Shown: in pieces, positions 1 through 8,337 of the stretch
How positions within the stretch are numbered: the stretch's first letter is position 1
How the letters are laid out: every line of letters begins with the position of its first letter
Assembly: GCA_023402395.1 (NCBI GenBank)
Contig: JAEYGI010000008.1
Span: forward strand, 1 to 64,000
From: Bacillota bacterium
GTDB lineage: Bacteria; Bacillota; UBA4882; UBA8346
Reading direction: 5' to 3'
Length of the DNA stretch: 64,000 nucleotides
Made by a program: the position numbers and the translations under genes
The notes under the pieces: generated by a model
Seen by the model: the letters and a program-made list of their open reading frames with translations, nothing else
Databases searched by the model: none
What the model was told of the DNA's origin: nothing

Positions 1-9
1 AGCGCCTCC

Positions 10-204
10 ATGAGATTCCATACTCACACCGTTGGTTCAATCCGTATCAAGCAAAAACAAATCCCCCGGATCCGCTTTTCCGGCCAGTGGCTGGATCGAA
101 ACGGCTTCCAACCCGGCCGTAAATTCACCGTCTACGAACTCTCCGGCTGCCTGATCCTGTCGCTGCCCTGGCCGGAGGAGAAAAGGGAGGAAACGGAAGT
201 TTAA
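10..204 (+). CDS. SymE-family toxin-like small protein
   Basis: A 64-residue basic protein whose core, from IPRIRF through SGQWLDRNGF to CLILSL, follows the SymE pattern (IP-x-I-x-L-x-GxWLexxGFxxG followed by a short beta strand). SymE proteins of enterobacteria are SOS-induced, AbrB-fold RNA-associated toxins; in Bacillota the family is common but mostly untested. The frame is open back to base 1 without a visible ribosome site in the nine upstream bases, so the true start may lie outside the window. The next gene begins 18 bases downstream in the same direction, suggesting co-transcription. Toxicity is not inferable from sequence. Confidence 0.7.
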   Translation: MRFHTHTVGSIRIKQKQIPRIRFSGQWLDRNGFQPGRKFTVYELSGCLILSLPWPEEKREETEV

Positions 205-222
205 AGGAAAGAAGGCAAACCC

Positions 223-507
223 ATGAAACCAATCCTGGAAGAACTCCACGCCGGTAACATAACCCCTGACGAATTGATCCTCCCCAAAGATCCTCAATAC
301 CGGCCGGTAAACCAGAAAATCACCGCGTCAATGAAAATCTGGCAAACGAAACTCGCGGAAGCGGACTTCCAACAACTCGAAGCCTTGCTGGATCTTCGCG
401 ATCAGTCCAGCGCCATGGAGACATCGGCCGCGTTCGCCTATGGCTTTAAATTGGGCGCGTTGATCATGATCGAAGTATTGAACGGCAGGGAAGAGGTCGT
501 GCGGTGA
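223..507 (+). CDS. DUF6809-like small helical protein
   Basis: A 94-residue soluble protein. It opens with MKPILEELHAGNI and ends in a segment AFAYGFKLGALIMIEVL, the pattern of the DUF6809 proteins found as small accessory genes in Bacillota (family recognised from memory). The region between is predicted helical with many Leu and Glu. A purine-rich ribosome site (GGAAAGAAGG) precedes the ATG. No catalytic motif is visible and no function is known for the family. It sits directly behind the SymE-like gene and probably shares its transcript. Confidence 0.6.
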   Translation: MKPILEELHAGNITPDELILPKDPQYRPVNQKITASMKIWQTKLAEADFQQLEALLDLRDQSSAMETSAAFAYGFKLGALIMIEVLNGREEVVR

Positions 508-882
508 AGGGAAATCTAACATTCAGGCCCCTTTTGGTCTTTGAACATAATTAGATTCTCTTGAGAGTTTCCGAGCCCATCGACACGACGGGTAGTGGGG
601 CTTTCCACATTCAAACAAGCATGTAATCGACGATGGCGGCGATATGTACCTGATTTTTCATGAAAAAAGCACCTCCCGCCAATAATCGCTTACTTTTTTA
701 TCGTGGTTTGATCATAGCATGAAGCTGGGACAGACGCTATTTTAGCTGTATCAAAACCAACCCATTTTGATAATGAAAAACTTGATCAGTAAAATTATTT
801 AAGGTCTGCACCTGACAGGAGTATAATCTTAATTAGAAATCAAGTATATTCATCAAGTAATATGGCTCAAGGGGGCATGAAT
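508..882. other. Intergenic region with a 16-codon remnant
   Basis: About 375 bases without a convincing full gene. On the minus strand a GGGAGGTG ribosome site precedes ATG at 661, but the frame closes after 16 codons (stop at 611-613), so it is either a leader peptide or the stump of a lost gene. On the plus strand a TATAAT at 822-827 with a poor -35 could drive the antitoxin gene that follows. Base composition is AT-richer than in the flanking genes. Confidence 0.4.
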
Positions 883-1107
883 ATGAGTCTTGAAGAAATT
901 GAAAATGAAGCTTTAAAGCTCGAGCCAAATTTACGAGCCAAACTTGCCGAGAAGCTTTTGCATAGCCTAGAATCACTCACGGAGGCTGAAAATGAGCAGC
1001 TTTGGGCCGAGGAGGCTTTAAGGCGTCATGAAGAGTTGGAAACAGGAGAGGCTATGGAGCGGGCCGGCGAGGAGGTATTTCGCAATGCCAGGGCCCGGCT
1101 TTCATGA
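883..1107 (+). CDS. Putative addiction-module antitoxin
   Basis: A 74-residue acidic helical protein. The opening MSLEEIENEALKLEPNLRAK and the LAEKLLHSLESL segment match the unstable-antitoxin family of putative addiction-module components (Pfam Unstab_antitox type), whose members pair with RelE/ParE-like toxins encoded directly downstream. The ATG at 883 is chosen because AAGGGGG lies 7 bases upstream; ATGs at 862 and 877 are in frame but badly spaced. Its stop overlaps the start of the toxin remnant in an ATGA arrangement, typical translational coupling. The antitoxin frame is intact whereas its partner is not. Confidence 0.75.
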   Translation: MSLEEIENEALKLEPNLRAKLAEKLLHSLESLTEAENEQLWAEEALRRHEELETGEAMERAGEEVFRNARARLS

Positions 1108-1247
1108 AACGCAGTTTTTCCTTTCATATCATGGCGGAGCAGGAATTAAACGAAGCTATCAGTTACTACAATGCCCAAAGCCCGGGGCTGGGGAATGCTT
1201 TCCTTGGAGAACTGGAATATACATCATGTCCCGTAAACCTTCCATGA
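1104..1247 (+). pseudogene. Truncated RelE/ParE-type toxin
   Basis: Starting in the ATGA overlap with the antitoxin, the frame reads MKRSFSFHIMAEQELNEAIS, then YYNAQSPGLGNAFLGELEY, which is the N-terminal helix-helix-strand start of a RelE/ParE toxin. It stops after 47 codons, about half the family length of roughly 95. From base 1218 the sequence no longer resembles the toxin and instead matches a short repeat found again at 43814-43882. The last nine codons are therefore foreign. The missing C-terminal half carries the catalytic or gyrase-binding residues, so it should be inactive. Confidence 0.75.
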
Positions 1248-1278
1248 TGGAGAAGTTAATGGATTTAATTCAACTTAT
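1218..1278 (+). repeat. Partial copy of a palindromic MITE-like repeat
   Basis: The stretch from TATACATCATGTCC to ATTTAATTCAACTTAT matches, with a few differences, the inner and right part of the complete 82-bp element at 43801-43882. The left terminal arm (ATAAGTTGAATTAAATT) is missing here; instead the repeat joins the toxin gene. Inner arms CATCATG and CATGATGG could still form a hairpin. The element encodes nothing and resembles a small non-autonomous insertion or REP-like unit. Confidence 0.7.
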
Positions 1279-1339
1279 TTCATCCTATATAGTCATGGAA
1301 TGTGATAAATTTGCGGGCAAAGAGCGAGTAGTGACCTTG

Positions 1340-1367
1340 AAACCTCCGGTGGAAACCGGGGGTTTTT
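1340..1367 (+). terminator. Rho-independent terminator after the toxin remnant
   Basis: Stem of AACCTCCGGT with ACCGGGGGTT around a 4-base loop, followed by five T residues. It ends the antitoxin/toxin transcript. Confidence 0.7.
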
Positions 1368-1507
1368 GATTTGTGCTTTTTTCCGGGGATGGGGGAGGTT
1401 GTAACAATTTGTGATCAACAAGACATCGTTCTCAAAATATTACTGGTAGCTGGGATTTGATTTTCGCCGGGTCCCGAAGGGATCTTTCAAATTGGAATCG
1501 TCCGTGA

Positions 1508-1541
1508 CCAACCGGACAAGTTGCCGGTTGGTTGTTTTTTT
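1508..1541 (+). terminator. Second plus-strand terminator
   Basis: CCAACCGG and CCGGTTGG arms around an 8-base loop, then TTG and seven T residues. It faces the convergent DedA gene and probably insulates it from read-through. Confidence 0.7.
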
Positions 1542-1547
1542 GGGGAG

Positions 1548-2213
1548 TTATTGATTGGGCATTCCATCTTTCGAATGAGGCTTTCGATATTTTTTGCCCA
1601 GAGCCAGACAGAGAACTACGATCGCGACAATACTCATCAGAATGAAACCGTTGGTCCATGAAATAAACTCGATCGCGTCGGCGCAGAAGCTTTGCCATTG
1701 CCGCCCGATGGATTGACATACAATAACCAACCCGCAGTAATAAAGCATGTTTGATAGCGTGATGGCGAAGATTGCCTGTTTTCGTTTCACTCGAAAAAGT
1801 CCGCAACAAAAAACGGTGACAATGGTCATTCCGGGAATGATCTTCCCGATAAAAAGAGTCCAAACTCCAAATTTTTGAAACCATACTTCGGTTTTCGCGA
1901 TGTTTTCGCGGCTTAATTTGCTTCGAATAAACTTCCATTCCAAAAGATGAGTCCCTTTTTGCCAGACCAAAAAATAAATCACCATGCTGCTGACGAAGTT
2001 CCCGATCGTTAACCCGGACCAGATGGACAGCGGGTTTCCCGGACCGATTCCGGCCAAATACCCGATGAAAAGCGCCAGGCCGGTTTCGATAGGGATCAGC
2101 GGGAAGAAGCCGTGAATGAGGCTTAAGCCGAGAATAAGCAGAAAGAGATCGGGGGCATTATCGACGAAGCGCTCTGACAATTTGAGAAAGTTCATGGGCT
2201 GGATATCCCCCAA
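1548..2213 (-). CDS. DedA/VTT-family membrane protein
   Basis: A 221-residue integral membrane protein with about five hydrophobic segments. The central VWTLFIGKIIPGMTIVTVF corresponds to the conserved F-x-G-R-x-x-P-G re-entrant region of DedA (VTT/SNARE-associated) proteins, and the N-terminal FFPLIPIETGLALFIGYLAG matches the first re-entrant loop. DedA proteins act in the inner membrane as proton-coupled lipid-carrier flippases or in membrane homeostasis; the substrate of this member cannot be told. The canonical Arg of the FxGRxxPG motif is Lys here. Length is normal for the family. It is transcribed alone, against its neighbours. Confidence 0.8.
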   Translation of the reverse strand: MGDIQPMNFLKLSERFVDNAPDLFLLILGLSLIHGFFPLIPIETGLALFIGYLAGIGPGNPLSIWSGLTIGNFVSSMVIYFLVWQKGTHLLEWKFIRSKLSRENIAKTEVWFQKFGVWTLFIGKIIPGMTIVTVFCCGLFRVKRKQAIFAITLSNMLYYCGLVIVCQSIGRQWQSFCADAIEFISWTNGFILMSIVAIVVLCLALGKKYRKPHSKDGMPNQ

Positions 2214-2471
2214 GTCCTGTTCTTGTATTTCTGCCGCGAAAAAGCGCTAGCCAACCATTTTGGATGATCTTACCATATAAAGACTGGCCGGTCAAAAAGA
2301 AAAAAAGATTAGCTGCCAAAGCCTTTCAAATCGAATCGGCAATATACCTCCCCGAGTTTATGGATTGTCGTGTAACGCGATACGTAGCGCGTAATAAATT
2401 TCCCAAAGGAAGTCCGGGCAGGATAAGCCCGGAAATGGTGATTTTCAGAGGTGAGATTAAATTAAAACCAG

Positions 2472-2585
2472 CTTGAAGTTCTTAAGGACGGTAAAACATA
2501 TACCATCAGACCGGTCAACAGTTCCGATACATATCAGTGGCTCAACGACAAAGGGGTTTCATTTGTTTGGAGTGATGGTAAGTGA
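2472..2585 (+). pseudogene. Possible 3' gene remnant
   Basis: Following a stop, an open frame without a start codon reads LEVLKDGKTYTIRPVNSSDT and ends WSDGK. It looks protein-like (alternating strands, Trp and Gly) but has no start or ribosome site and only about 37 codons. It may be the tail of a deleted gene; I do not recognise the family. The surrounding 2.21-2.69 kb otherwise holds no supportable gene. Confidence 0.3.
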
Positions 2586-2690
2586 TATTATTAAGTCATC
2601 CACGATTGATGAGTTGGGATTAGATTTACCTAAGCGAATCTGATGTTGATTCATTGTTGACAGGTTTTTATGAAAGGATGAAAATTTGCT

Positions 2691-3416
2691 ATGCTTAAAA
2701 GTAAAATCCGAACACAGGAAGAAATAAAAAAATATATGAGAGAATTAAAAGACTGGCTCCACGAGGTTAGAAACGCTCCTGCGGAAGAAATGACGGATTT
2801 TTTCACCAAAAGAATTGATGAATATGACAATCTTCATCTTACAAATTGGGCTGAAGAATACGCTCATATTGCAGATTTCTTTGATGATGGCTTGAGTTCC
2901 TTGCTTGACATTGGCTGCGGCACAGGTTTGGAACTTGAATCGATATACAAGAGGTTTCCAAAAGTGAAAGTTACCGGCATTGATTTGTCTAAATCTATGC
3001 TTAATAAACTTCGTGAAAAATATAGCGGTAGGGATATGGATATAATAAGCGCAGATTATTTTGAATATCCGTTTGAAGAAAACAAGTATGACGCTGCCAT
3101 GTCCTTTGAAACACTTCATCATTTTAAATACGGAAAGAAGCAACTGATTTATAACAAGCTTAATCAGACTATAAAAGACGGCGGATATTATATAGAATGC
3201 GATTATATTGCCTGTTGCGATGAAGAAGAAGCACTATGTCTTGAAGGTTATGAATACAGGCGGAAGCAAAATAATATATCAGAGGATCTGTTTGTACATA
3301 TTGACATTCCCCTAACGCTTGAACATCAGGTTGAACTTATGAAAAATGCAGGTTTTAAGGTTGTTAATGTGCTGTACCAAAATGCCGGAACAGCCATTAT
3401 TAGAGCGGCAAAATAA
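2691..3416 (+). CDS. Class I SAM-dependent methyltransferase
   Basis: A 241-residue soluble enzyme with the Rossmann-type methyltransferase fold. LLDIGCGTGLELESI (residues about 71-85) is SAM-binding motif I, VTGIDLS places the acidic ribose-binding residue at the end of strand 2, and AAMSFETLHHF is motif IV. The substrate is not apparent; such free-standing enzymes modify small molecules or natural products. The gene is clearly AT-richer than the sugar-acid genes that follow, as is the nucleosidase gene behind it, which suggests the pair was acquired together. The start ATG follows AAAGGATGAAAATTTGCT. Confidence 0.8.
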   Translation: MLKSKIRTQEEIKKYMRELKDWLHEVRNAPAEEMTDFFTKRIDEYDNLHLTNWAEEYAHIADFFDDGLSSLLDIGCGTGLELESIYKRFPKVKVTGIDLSKSMLNKLREKYSGRDMDIISADYFEYPFEENKYDAAMSFETLHHFKYGKKQLIYNKLNQTIKDGGYYIECDYIACCDEEEALCLEGYEYRRKQNNISEDLFVHIDIPLTLEHQVELMKNAGFKVVNVLYQNAGTAIIRAAK

Positions 3417-3512
3417 GGGGTTGCTGGAACAACACAGGTGGTTGACAACGATTGAAATAAAATGGCTACTATGTCTGATTCACATGAGCGTTTTGGGAGC
3501 AGGAGGTCACCC

Positions 3513-4214
3513 GTGATAATTATCCAAATCACTTCCAAAGTTGAATGGAAGGAAACTAAGGGTTTATTGGATTCAATCGGAATAAACGCTTATCCCTACG
3601 GTGAGTATGTTAAGATGATAATTGATAATCAGGAGTGTATTTTTTATTATAGCGGCCCTACCAAAACGCTAGCTTCCGGAGCTTGCCAATATGCCATCGA
3701 CCGCTGGGCGCCGGAAATTCTTTTTGTGCTGGGAACCTGTGGCGGAGTGGCGGAAGCTCTTCAGCCGTTCGATGTGATTCTGGCTGAAAAAACCGCTCAA
3801 TGGGACGTTGATCCGGCCCGGAAGAAAGCAACTATTTTCCATGAGATGCTCGCATTGGACAACTCATGGACGGATTGGAATGATTTCCCCTATAAAATAG
3901 TGAAAGGATTTATAGCATCCGGAGATCAAACCGTAACGGCAAGTAATTGTGATAAATTACGAAACGGGGAAGTGATGGCGGCGGATTGGGAAACGGCTTC
4001 CATCGCCAAGATATGTTCGGTGAATGACGTTAAATGTTGTATAGTACGGGGAGTATCCGATTTAGGAAACGAGCGGGAGTTTAATTTTGAAATTTTTCAA
4101 AGAAACACCTCCATTATCATGGAGAGGTTAATAAAATCATATCTTCCGTCACTGGTTTCGCGTTATATAAAATCTAAATCAAACCAAAGTTCCATTTGCA
4201 TCCCGAAGCATTGA
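3513..4214 (+). CDS. Nucleoside phosphorylase-superfamily nucleosidase
   Basis: 233 residues from a GTG start, chosen because a perfect AGGAGGT lies five bases upstream; an in-frame ATG at 3462 has no such site. The protein follows the PNP/UDP (MTA/SAH nucleosidase) fold: FVLGTCGGV is the glycine-rich phosphate/ribose region, MAADWETASIA carries the acidic ribose-binding Glu, and VRGVSDLG supplies the catalytic Asp seen in MTA/SAH nucleosidases. Sitting 96 bases behind a SAM-dependent methyltransferase, hydrolysis of S-adenosylhomocysteine or methylthioadenosine is a reasonable inference but is not proven. The tail is Ser/Lys-rich and atypical. Confidence 0.7.
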   Translation: MIIIQITSKVEWKETKGLLDSIGINAYPYGEYVKMIIDNQECIFYYSGPTKTLASGACQYAIDRWAPEILFVLGTCGGVAEALQPFDVILAEKTAQWDVDPARKKATIFHEMLALDNSWTDWNDFPYKIVKGFIASGDQTVTASNCDKLRNGEVMAADWETASIAKICSVNDVKCCIVRGVSDLGNEREFNFEIFQRNTSIIMERLIKSYLPSLVSRYIKSKSNQSSICIPKH

Positions 4215-4402
4215 GTGAATTGAGAGAAGCGCCGATAAGTTCGCCCGGACGTTCCGTACTAGCGCCGGGGGAGCGCGGATTTTGATTTAAAAATAGGTTA
4301 GTATCTTGAAAAAAAAGAGGTAAATTATTTGGAGTGGAGAATAGAGAATGAGGGTTAGATTGGTTTGATCCGCCCCAAAATCAAATTGAACGGAGGTTGC
4401 AT

Positions 4403-5482
4403 ATGGCTATCGAACTCAAAAAAGAATTCGCGTATTCCCTGGTGGTGCCGACCAGCATGGGCATCCGGATTACTCCGGTCAACGGTCAACCGGTGCACTC
4501 CAGCGATACATTTGTGATGCAGGTTACCAGCGCCGAAACCAACGTGGCCAGCGTCTCGTCCTACCTCGGGCTTCCGGTGAAAGTGCTGACCACATTCGTC
4601 AAGGACAGTCCGATTGCCCAGATGATCAAGAACAATCTGGCGAGCCGGCACATGGCCTACGAGGGCAAGGAAGTGCCGCAGGGCGGCCCGTGGGGCTACC
4701 GTCACCAGTTCAATATCGCCGACAGCGGCTCCGGCTCGCGCGGTCCCCGGGTTTTGAACGACCGCGCCGGCGAGGTCGGCCGGACCCTCAATGTCAAGGA
4801 CTTCGATTTGGAACGGCTGTTCGGCAAGGAAGGCGTGCAGATCCTGCACTTATCGGGATTGATCTGCGCCCTGTCGCCGGAGACCAGCGTCTTCTGCCTG
4901 GAACTGGCCCGCGCCGCCAAGAAATACGGCACCCGGATCTCCTTTGACCTTAACTACCGGGCCTCGTTCTGGAAAGGCCGCGAGAAAGAGCTTCACGATA
5001 TTTTCGCGGAGATCGCCGGCGTTTCCGACATTCTGGTCGGCAACGAAGAGGACTTCCAGCTCTGCCTGGGAATCGAAGGACCGGAAGCGGGCGGGAAGGA
5101 ATTGGGTTCCAAGATCGACAGCTTCAAAGAGATGATCGGCCGCGTGAAAAAAGCGTTCCCGAACGCCTCGGTCTTCGCCACCACGCTCCGCCAGGTGATC
5201 AATACCAACAGCCATATGTGGGGCGCGATTATGCTGGAGGGCAACAACTGGCAGGTGGTTGAGCCCCGCCAGATCACCATTCTGGACCGGATTGGCGGCG
5301 GCGACGGTTTCGTCGGCGGCATGCTCTACGCGGTTCTGAGAGGCTGGGAACCGGAGAAATGGATTCAGTTCGGATGGGCGAGCGGCGCTTTGGCCACCAC
5401 CTTCCTGACCGATTACGGCCAACCCGCCGATGAGGAGCAGATCTGGAGCATCTGGGAGGGCAATGCCCGCGTAAGACGCTAA
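4403..5482 (+). CDS. kdgK: 2-keto-3-deoxygluconate kinase-like PfkB kinase
   Basis: 359 residues. A GGAGG six bases upstream supports the ATG at 4403 over an in-frame TTG at 4397. The ribokinase/PfkB fold is shown by LILVGNEEDFQ-type substrate motif (ILVGNEEDFQLCLGI), by ISFDLNYRASFW typical of KDG kinases, and by the C-terminal signature LDRIGGGDGFVGGMLYA with the catalytic Asp in GGGDGF. It would phosphorylate 2-keto-3-deoxygluconate to KDPG, the step joining pectin and alginate breakdown to central metabolism. It heads the group kinase-aldolase-dehydratase upstream of three pectate lyases, supporting that role; other sugar or sugar-acid substrates remain possible. Confidence 0.75.
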   Translation: MAIELKKEFAYSLVVPTSMGIRITPVNGQPVHSSDTFVMQVTSAETNVASVSSYLGLPVKVLTTFVKDSPIAQMIKNNLASRHMAYEGKEVPQGGPWGYRHQFNIADSGSGSRGPRVLNDRAGEVGRTLNVKDFDLERLFGKEGVQILHLSGLICALSPETSVFCLELARAAKKYGTRISFDLNYRASFWKGREKELHDIFAEIAGVSDILVGNEEDFQLCLGIEGPEAGGKELGSKIDSFKEMIGRVKKAFPNASVFATTLRQVINTNSHMWGAIMLEGNNWQVVEPRQITILDRIGGGDGFVGGMLYAVLRGWEPEKWIQFGWASGALATTFLTDYGQPADEEQIWSIWEGNARVRR

Positions 5483-5503
5483 AACTTCAGGAAAGACGGA
5501 TGA

Positions 5504-5528
5504 GAACCGGCATAATTGCCGGTTCTTT
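5504..5528 (+). terminator. Hairpin between kinase and aldolase genes
   Basis: GAACCGGCA and TGCCGGTTC arms around TAAT, followed by only three T residues. It could act as a weak terminator or stabilise the mRNA end of the kinase gene. Confidence 0.4.
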
Positions 5529-5593
5529 GGCATCAGCGCTGGATTAAAGCTGGATTCCAGCGCGTCAAACGCGAAAATCAGGGAGGGGTTCTT

Positions 5594-6490
5594 TTGTTGC
5601 GAGGAGTTTTTACGCCGATGATCACCATTTTCGACCGGGACGGCCGGTTGGACTGGGCTGGGAATGAACGGGTGATCAATCGGCTGATTGAGAACGGTGT
5701 CAATGGTATTCTCTTTTTGGGCAGCATCGGGGAGTTTTTCAACCTGACGCAGGCCGAGAAGCAAGAGTTCATCACCTTCGCGGTGCGGACGGTCGCCGGG
5801 CGCGTGCCCGTGCTCGTCGGAACGGGCGGGACGGTGGTGGAGGAAGTCGTCGAATTGACGCAATATTCCCACCAGGCCGGCGCCGATTGCGCCGTGGTCA
5901 TCTCCCCTTATTATTTTAAACTCGACGAAGCCAGCCTTTACCGCTATTACGCGGAGGTCGCCGAAAGGGCCGGCCTGCCGGTGCTGCTTTACAATTTTCC
6001 GGACCGGACGGCGGTGGACATGAGCCCGGAGCTTGTGCTCAGGCTCGCCGAAACTTTTCCGAACATTGTGGGGATCAAGGATACCGTTGATAACATCAGC
6101 CATACCCGCAAGCTGATTAAGACAATCAAGCCGAAGCGGCCGGATTTCGCCATTTTCTCGGGATTTGACGAATACCTGATCCCCAACCTGATCGCCGGCG
6201 GCGACGGGTTGATCGGGGGGCTTTCCAATCTGGTTCCCGACCTTTTTGCCCGGTTGTACCGGGCCTATGGGGAGAATGACCTGGATACCGTCCGTTCGCT
6301 GCAGGACCGGATCAATGGGCTGATGGAGATTTACGATGTCTCCCAGCCGTTCGTGATCGCCATTAAAGCGGCGGCGGCCCAAGTCATCCCCGTACTCTCG
6401 CCGCTGGCCCGGAAGCCGGCGGGACCGCTCGGCAACGAAGGCATGGAACGGCTGCAGGGCATTCTGGGACGGGCCGGATTGGCCGGCTGA
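5594..6490 (+). CDS. DHDPS/KDG-aldolase-family lyase
   Basis: 298 residues from TTG at 5594, preceded by GGAGGGG; the upstream frame is leader. The TIM-barrel family signatures are LGSIGEFFNLT (pyruvate-carboxylate loop), VLLYNFP with the catalytic Tyr133, and GIKDT with the Schiff-base Lys162. The family includes dihydrodipicolinate synthase, N-acetylneuraminate lyase and 2-keto-3-deoxygluconate aldolase. Between a KDG-type kinase and a sugar-acid dehydratase, cleavage of a 2-keto-3-deoxy sugar acid to pyruvate plus an aldehyde is the likely job. A lysine-pathway role is less likely from context. Confidence 0.75.
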   Translation: MLRGVFTPMITIFDRDGRLDWAGNERVINRLIENGVNGILFLGSIGEFFNLTQAEKQEFITFAVRTVAGRVPVLVGTGGTVVEEVVELTQYSHQAGADCAVVISPYYFKLDEASLYRYYAEVAERAGLPVLLYNFPDRTAVDMSPELVLRLAETFPNIVGIKDTVDNISHTRKLIKTIKPKRPDFAIFSGFDEYLIPNLIAGGDGLIGGLSNLVPDLFARLYRAYGENDLDTVRSLQDRINGLMEIYDVSQPFVIAIKAAAAQVIPVLSPLARKPAGPLGNEGMERLQGILGRAGLAG

Positions 6491-6562
6491 GCGCGTCAGA
6501 GTGACCCGATTGCTATTTTCCGGTTGATTCGAACCGGGGCTGAAAGCGAGGCAACAACCAAG

Positions 6563-8296
6563 ATGAATGATGAAAGAAAACCGCGCGGCGTAGCCGAGCG
6601 GAGCCTGTGGTCCCAATTCGACGCGTTGCAATTGGGCACGGCGTGGGATGAAGGGGATCTGACCAAACCGCAAATCCTCATTGACGATGTATTCGGCGAC
6701 AGCCATCCGGGCAGCGGCCATTTGCAGGAGCTCAGCCGCCAGGCGGCCATCGGGGTCTACGAGAAGGGTGGAAAACCCGGCGGATTTCACGTGACCGACA
6801 TCTGCGACGGATGCGCCCAGGGCCATGACGGCATGAATTACGTCCTGGCGTCCCGGGAGGCCATTGCCGACATGGTCGAGATTCACGGTTCCTTTGTGCC
6901 GTGGGACGGCCTGATCCTCATCTCGTCCTGCGACAAATCGATCCCGGCCCATCTGATGGCCGCCGGCCGGCTCAACCTGCCGACGCTGTTCATTCCCGGA
7001 GGCAGCATGCGACCGGGCCCCGGCATGTCGACTTCGATCAAGGCCGGGGAAATTTCGCTGCGGGAGAAGAAGCGGGACCGGATCACTCCCGCCGAGATCC
7101 GGGAGTTCAAGCTCACCGGCTGCCCGTCGGCAGGCGCTTGTCAGTTCCTGGGCACGGCCAGCACCATGCAGTGCCTGGCGGAGGCGCTGGGACTGGCGCT
7201 GCCGGGCAGCGCCCTGGCCCCGGCCACGATGCGGGACATCACGGCGCTGTCCCGAATGGCGGGCCGGCAGATCATGTCTCTGATCGGGCAAGGGATCAAA
7301 GCCTCGGATATCCTGGTTCCGGAGGCCTTCCACAATGCGATCAAGATTCACGCGGCCATCGGCGGCTCGACCAATGCCACCTTGCATCTGCCGGCCATCG
7401 CCCGGGAACTGGGCTTCGAATTGAAAGCGGAGCTCTTTGATGAAATCAACCAAAAGATCCCGCATATCGGCAACATTTATCCGGCGGGCCAGTATCCCAC
7501 CGAAGCGTTCTGGTTTGCGGGCGGGGTGCCCATGGTCCAGCATTTGCTCAGGGACTTCCTGGACCTTGACGTGCTGACGGTCACCGGCAAGAGTTTGCGC
7601 CAAAATCTGCAAGAGATTGAGGAAGAGGGCTTTTTCCCGAGGAACGCCGGCTATCTGAGCAATTACGGACTCCGGCCGGAACAGGTGATTCATCCGGTGG
7701 AAGCGGTGGAAGCCATGGGTTCGATCGCGGTTCTCAAAGGGAATCTGGCTCCCGAGGGCTCGGTGATCAAATACGCGGCCGTTTCCGCCGAGATGTTGCG
7801 CCATGTCGGGCCGGCCAGAGTCTTCAATTCCGAGGAGGACTGCCATCGGGCCGTAATTGAGGAGCGGGTCGAGCCCGGGGCGGTGTTGATCATTCGCTAT
7901 GAGGGGCCGCGCGGCTCGGGAATGCCGGAGATGCTGATGACCACCGAGGCCATTGTCTGCGATCCGCGCTTGAACGGCTCGACCGTGCTGGTCACTGACG
8001 GCCGCTTTTCCGGAGCCACCCGGGGCCCCTGCGTCGGTCACGTGTCGCCGGAAGCCGCCGTCGGCGGCCCGATTGCGCTGGTCCGGGACGGCGATCTGAT
8101 TGAAATCGATATCCCGGGCCGGAGCTTGAACATTGTGGGATTTGAGGGACAGCGCCGCGACCGGGCCGAGATCGACCGGGTCCTGGCGGAGCGGAGATCC
8201 GGCTGGAAAGCGCCGCAGTCCAAAGCGCGGCGGGGCGTCTTCAAACGGTATACCGAGCGGGCGCTGTCCGCCATGAAGGGTGCTGGTTTGGAATAA
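6563..8296 (+). CDS. IlvD/EDD-family sugar-acid dehydratase
   Basis: 577 residues from ATG at 6563. The Fe-S dehydratase family is clear: CDGCAQGHDGMNY, ILISSCDKSIPAHLM and the TGCPSAGACQFLGTA region supply the cluster-binding cysteines, and TDGRFSGATRGPCVGHVSPE is the C-terminal signature near the carboxylate site. By eye it resembles the YjhG/YagF (xylonate dehydratase) branch more than branched-chain IlvD, e.g. in AIKIHAAIGGSTNATLHLPA. It should dehydrate an aldonic acid to its 2-keto-3-deoxy form, feeding the aldolase or kinase next door. The exact sugar acid cannot be fixed from sequence. The ribosome site is weak. Confidence 0.8.
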   Translation: MNDERKPRGVAERSLWSQFDALQLGTAWDEGDLTKPQILIDDVFGDSHPGSGHLQELSRQAAIGVYEKGGKPGGFHVTDICDGCAQGHDGMNYVLASREAIADMVEIHGSFVPWDGLILISSCDKSIPAHLMAAGRLNLPTLFIPGGSMRPGPGMSTSIKAGEISLREKKRDRITPAEIREFKLTGCPSAGACQFLGTASTMQCLAEALGLALPGSALAPATMRDITALSRMAGRQIMSLIGQGIKASDILVPEAFHNAIKIHAAIGGSTNATLHLPAIARELGFELKAELFDEINQKIPHIGNIYPAGQYPTEAFWFAGGVPMVQHLLRDFLDLDVLTVTGKSLRQNLQEIEEEGFFPRNAGYLSNYGLRPEQVIHPVEAVEAMGSIAVLKGNLAPEGSVIKYAAVSAEMLRHVGPARVFNSEEDCHRAVIEERVEPGAVLIIRYEGPRGSGMPEMLMTTEAIVCDPRLNGSTVLVTDGRFSGATRGPCVGHVSPEAAVGGPIALVRDGDLIEIDIPGRSLNIVGFEGQRRDRAEIDRVLAERRSGWKAPQSKARRGVFKRYTERALSAMKGAGLE

Positions 8297-8312
8297 GGAC
8301 CGCTGGGGTCTT

Positions 8313-8337
8313 GGGCCGGATAGTTATCCGGCCCAGA
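8313..8337. terminator. Intergenic hairpin between convergent genes
   Basis: TGGGCCGGAT and ATCCGGCCCA arms around a 4-base loop sit between the convergent dehydratase and oxidoreductase genes. There is no T-run on either side, so termination efficiency is doubtful. Confidence 0.4.

Noticed and set aside
2264..2476. 70-codon plus-strand frame
   Set aside because: No ribosome site, no family resemblance, and it lies in a region of apparent gene decay.
4850..8041. Minus-strand open frame of more than 1000 codons opposite the sugar-acid genes
   Set aside because: It runs antisense to three clear enzymes and its composition (Arg/Gln/His/Pro/Asp-rich) is that of a GC-rich shadow frame; no domain is recognisable.
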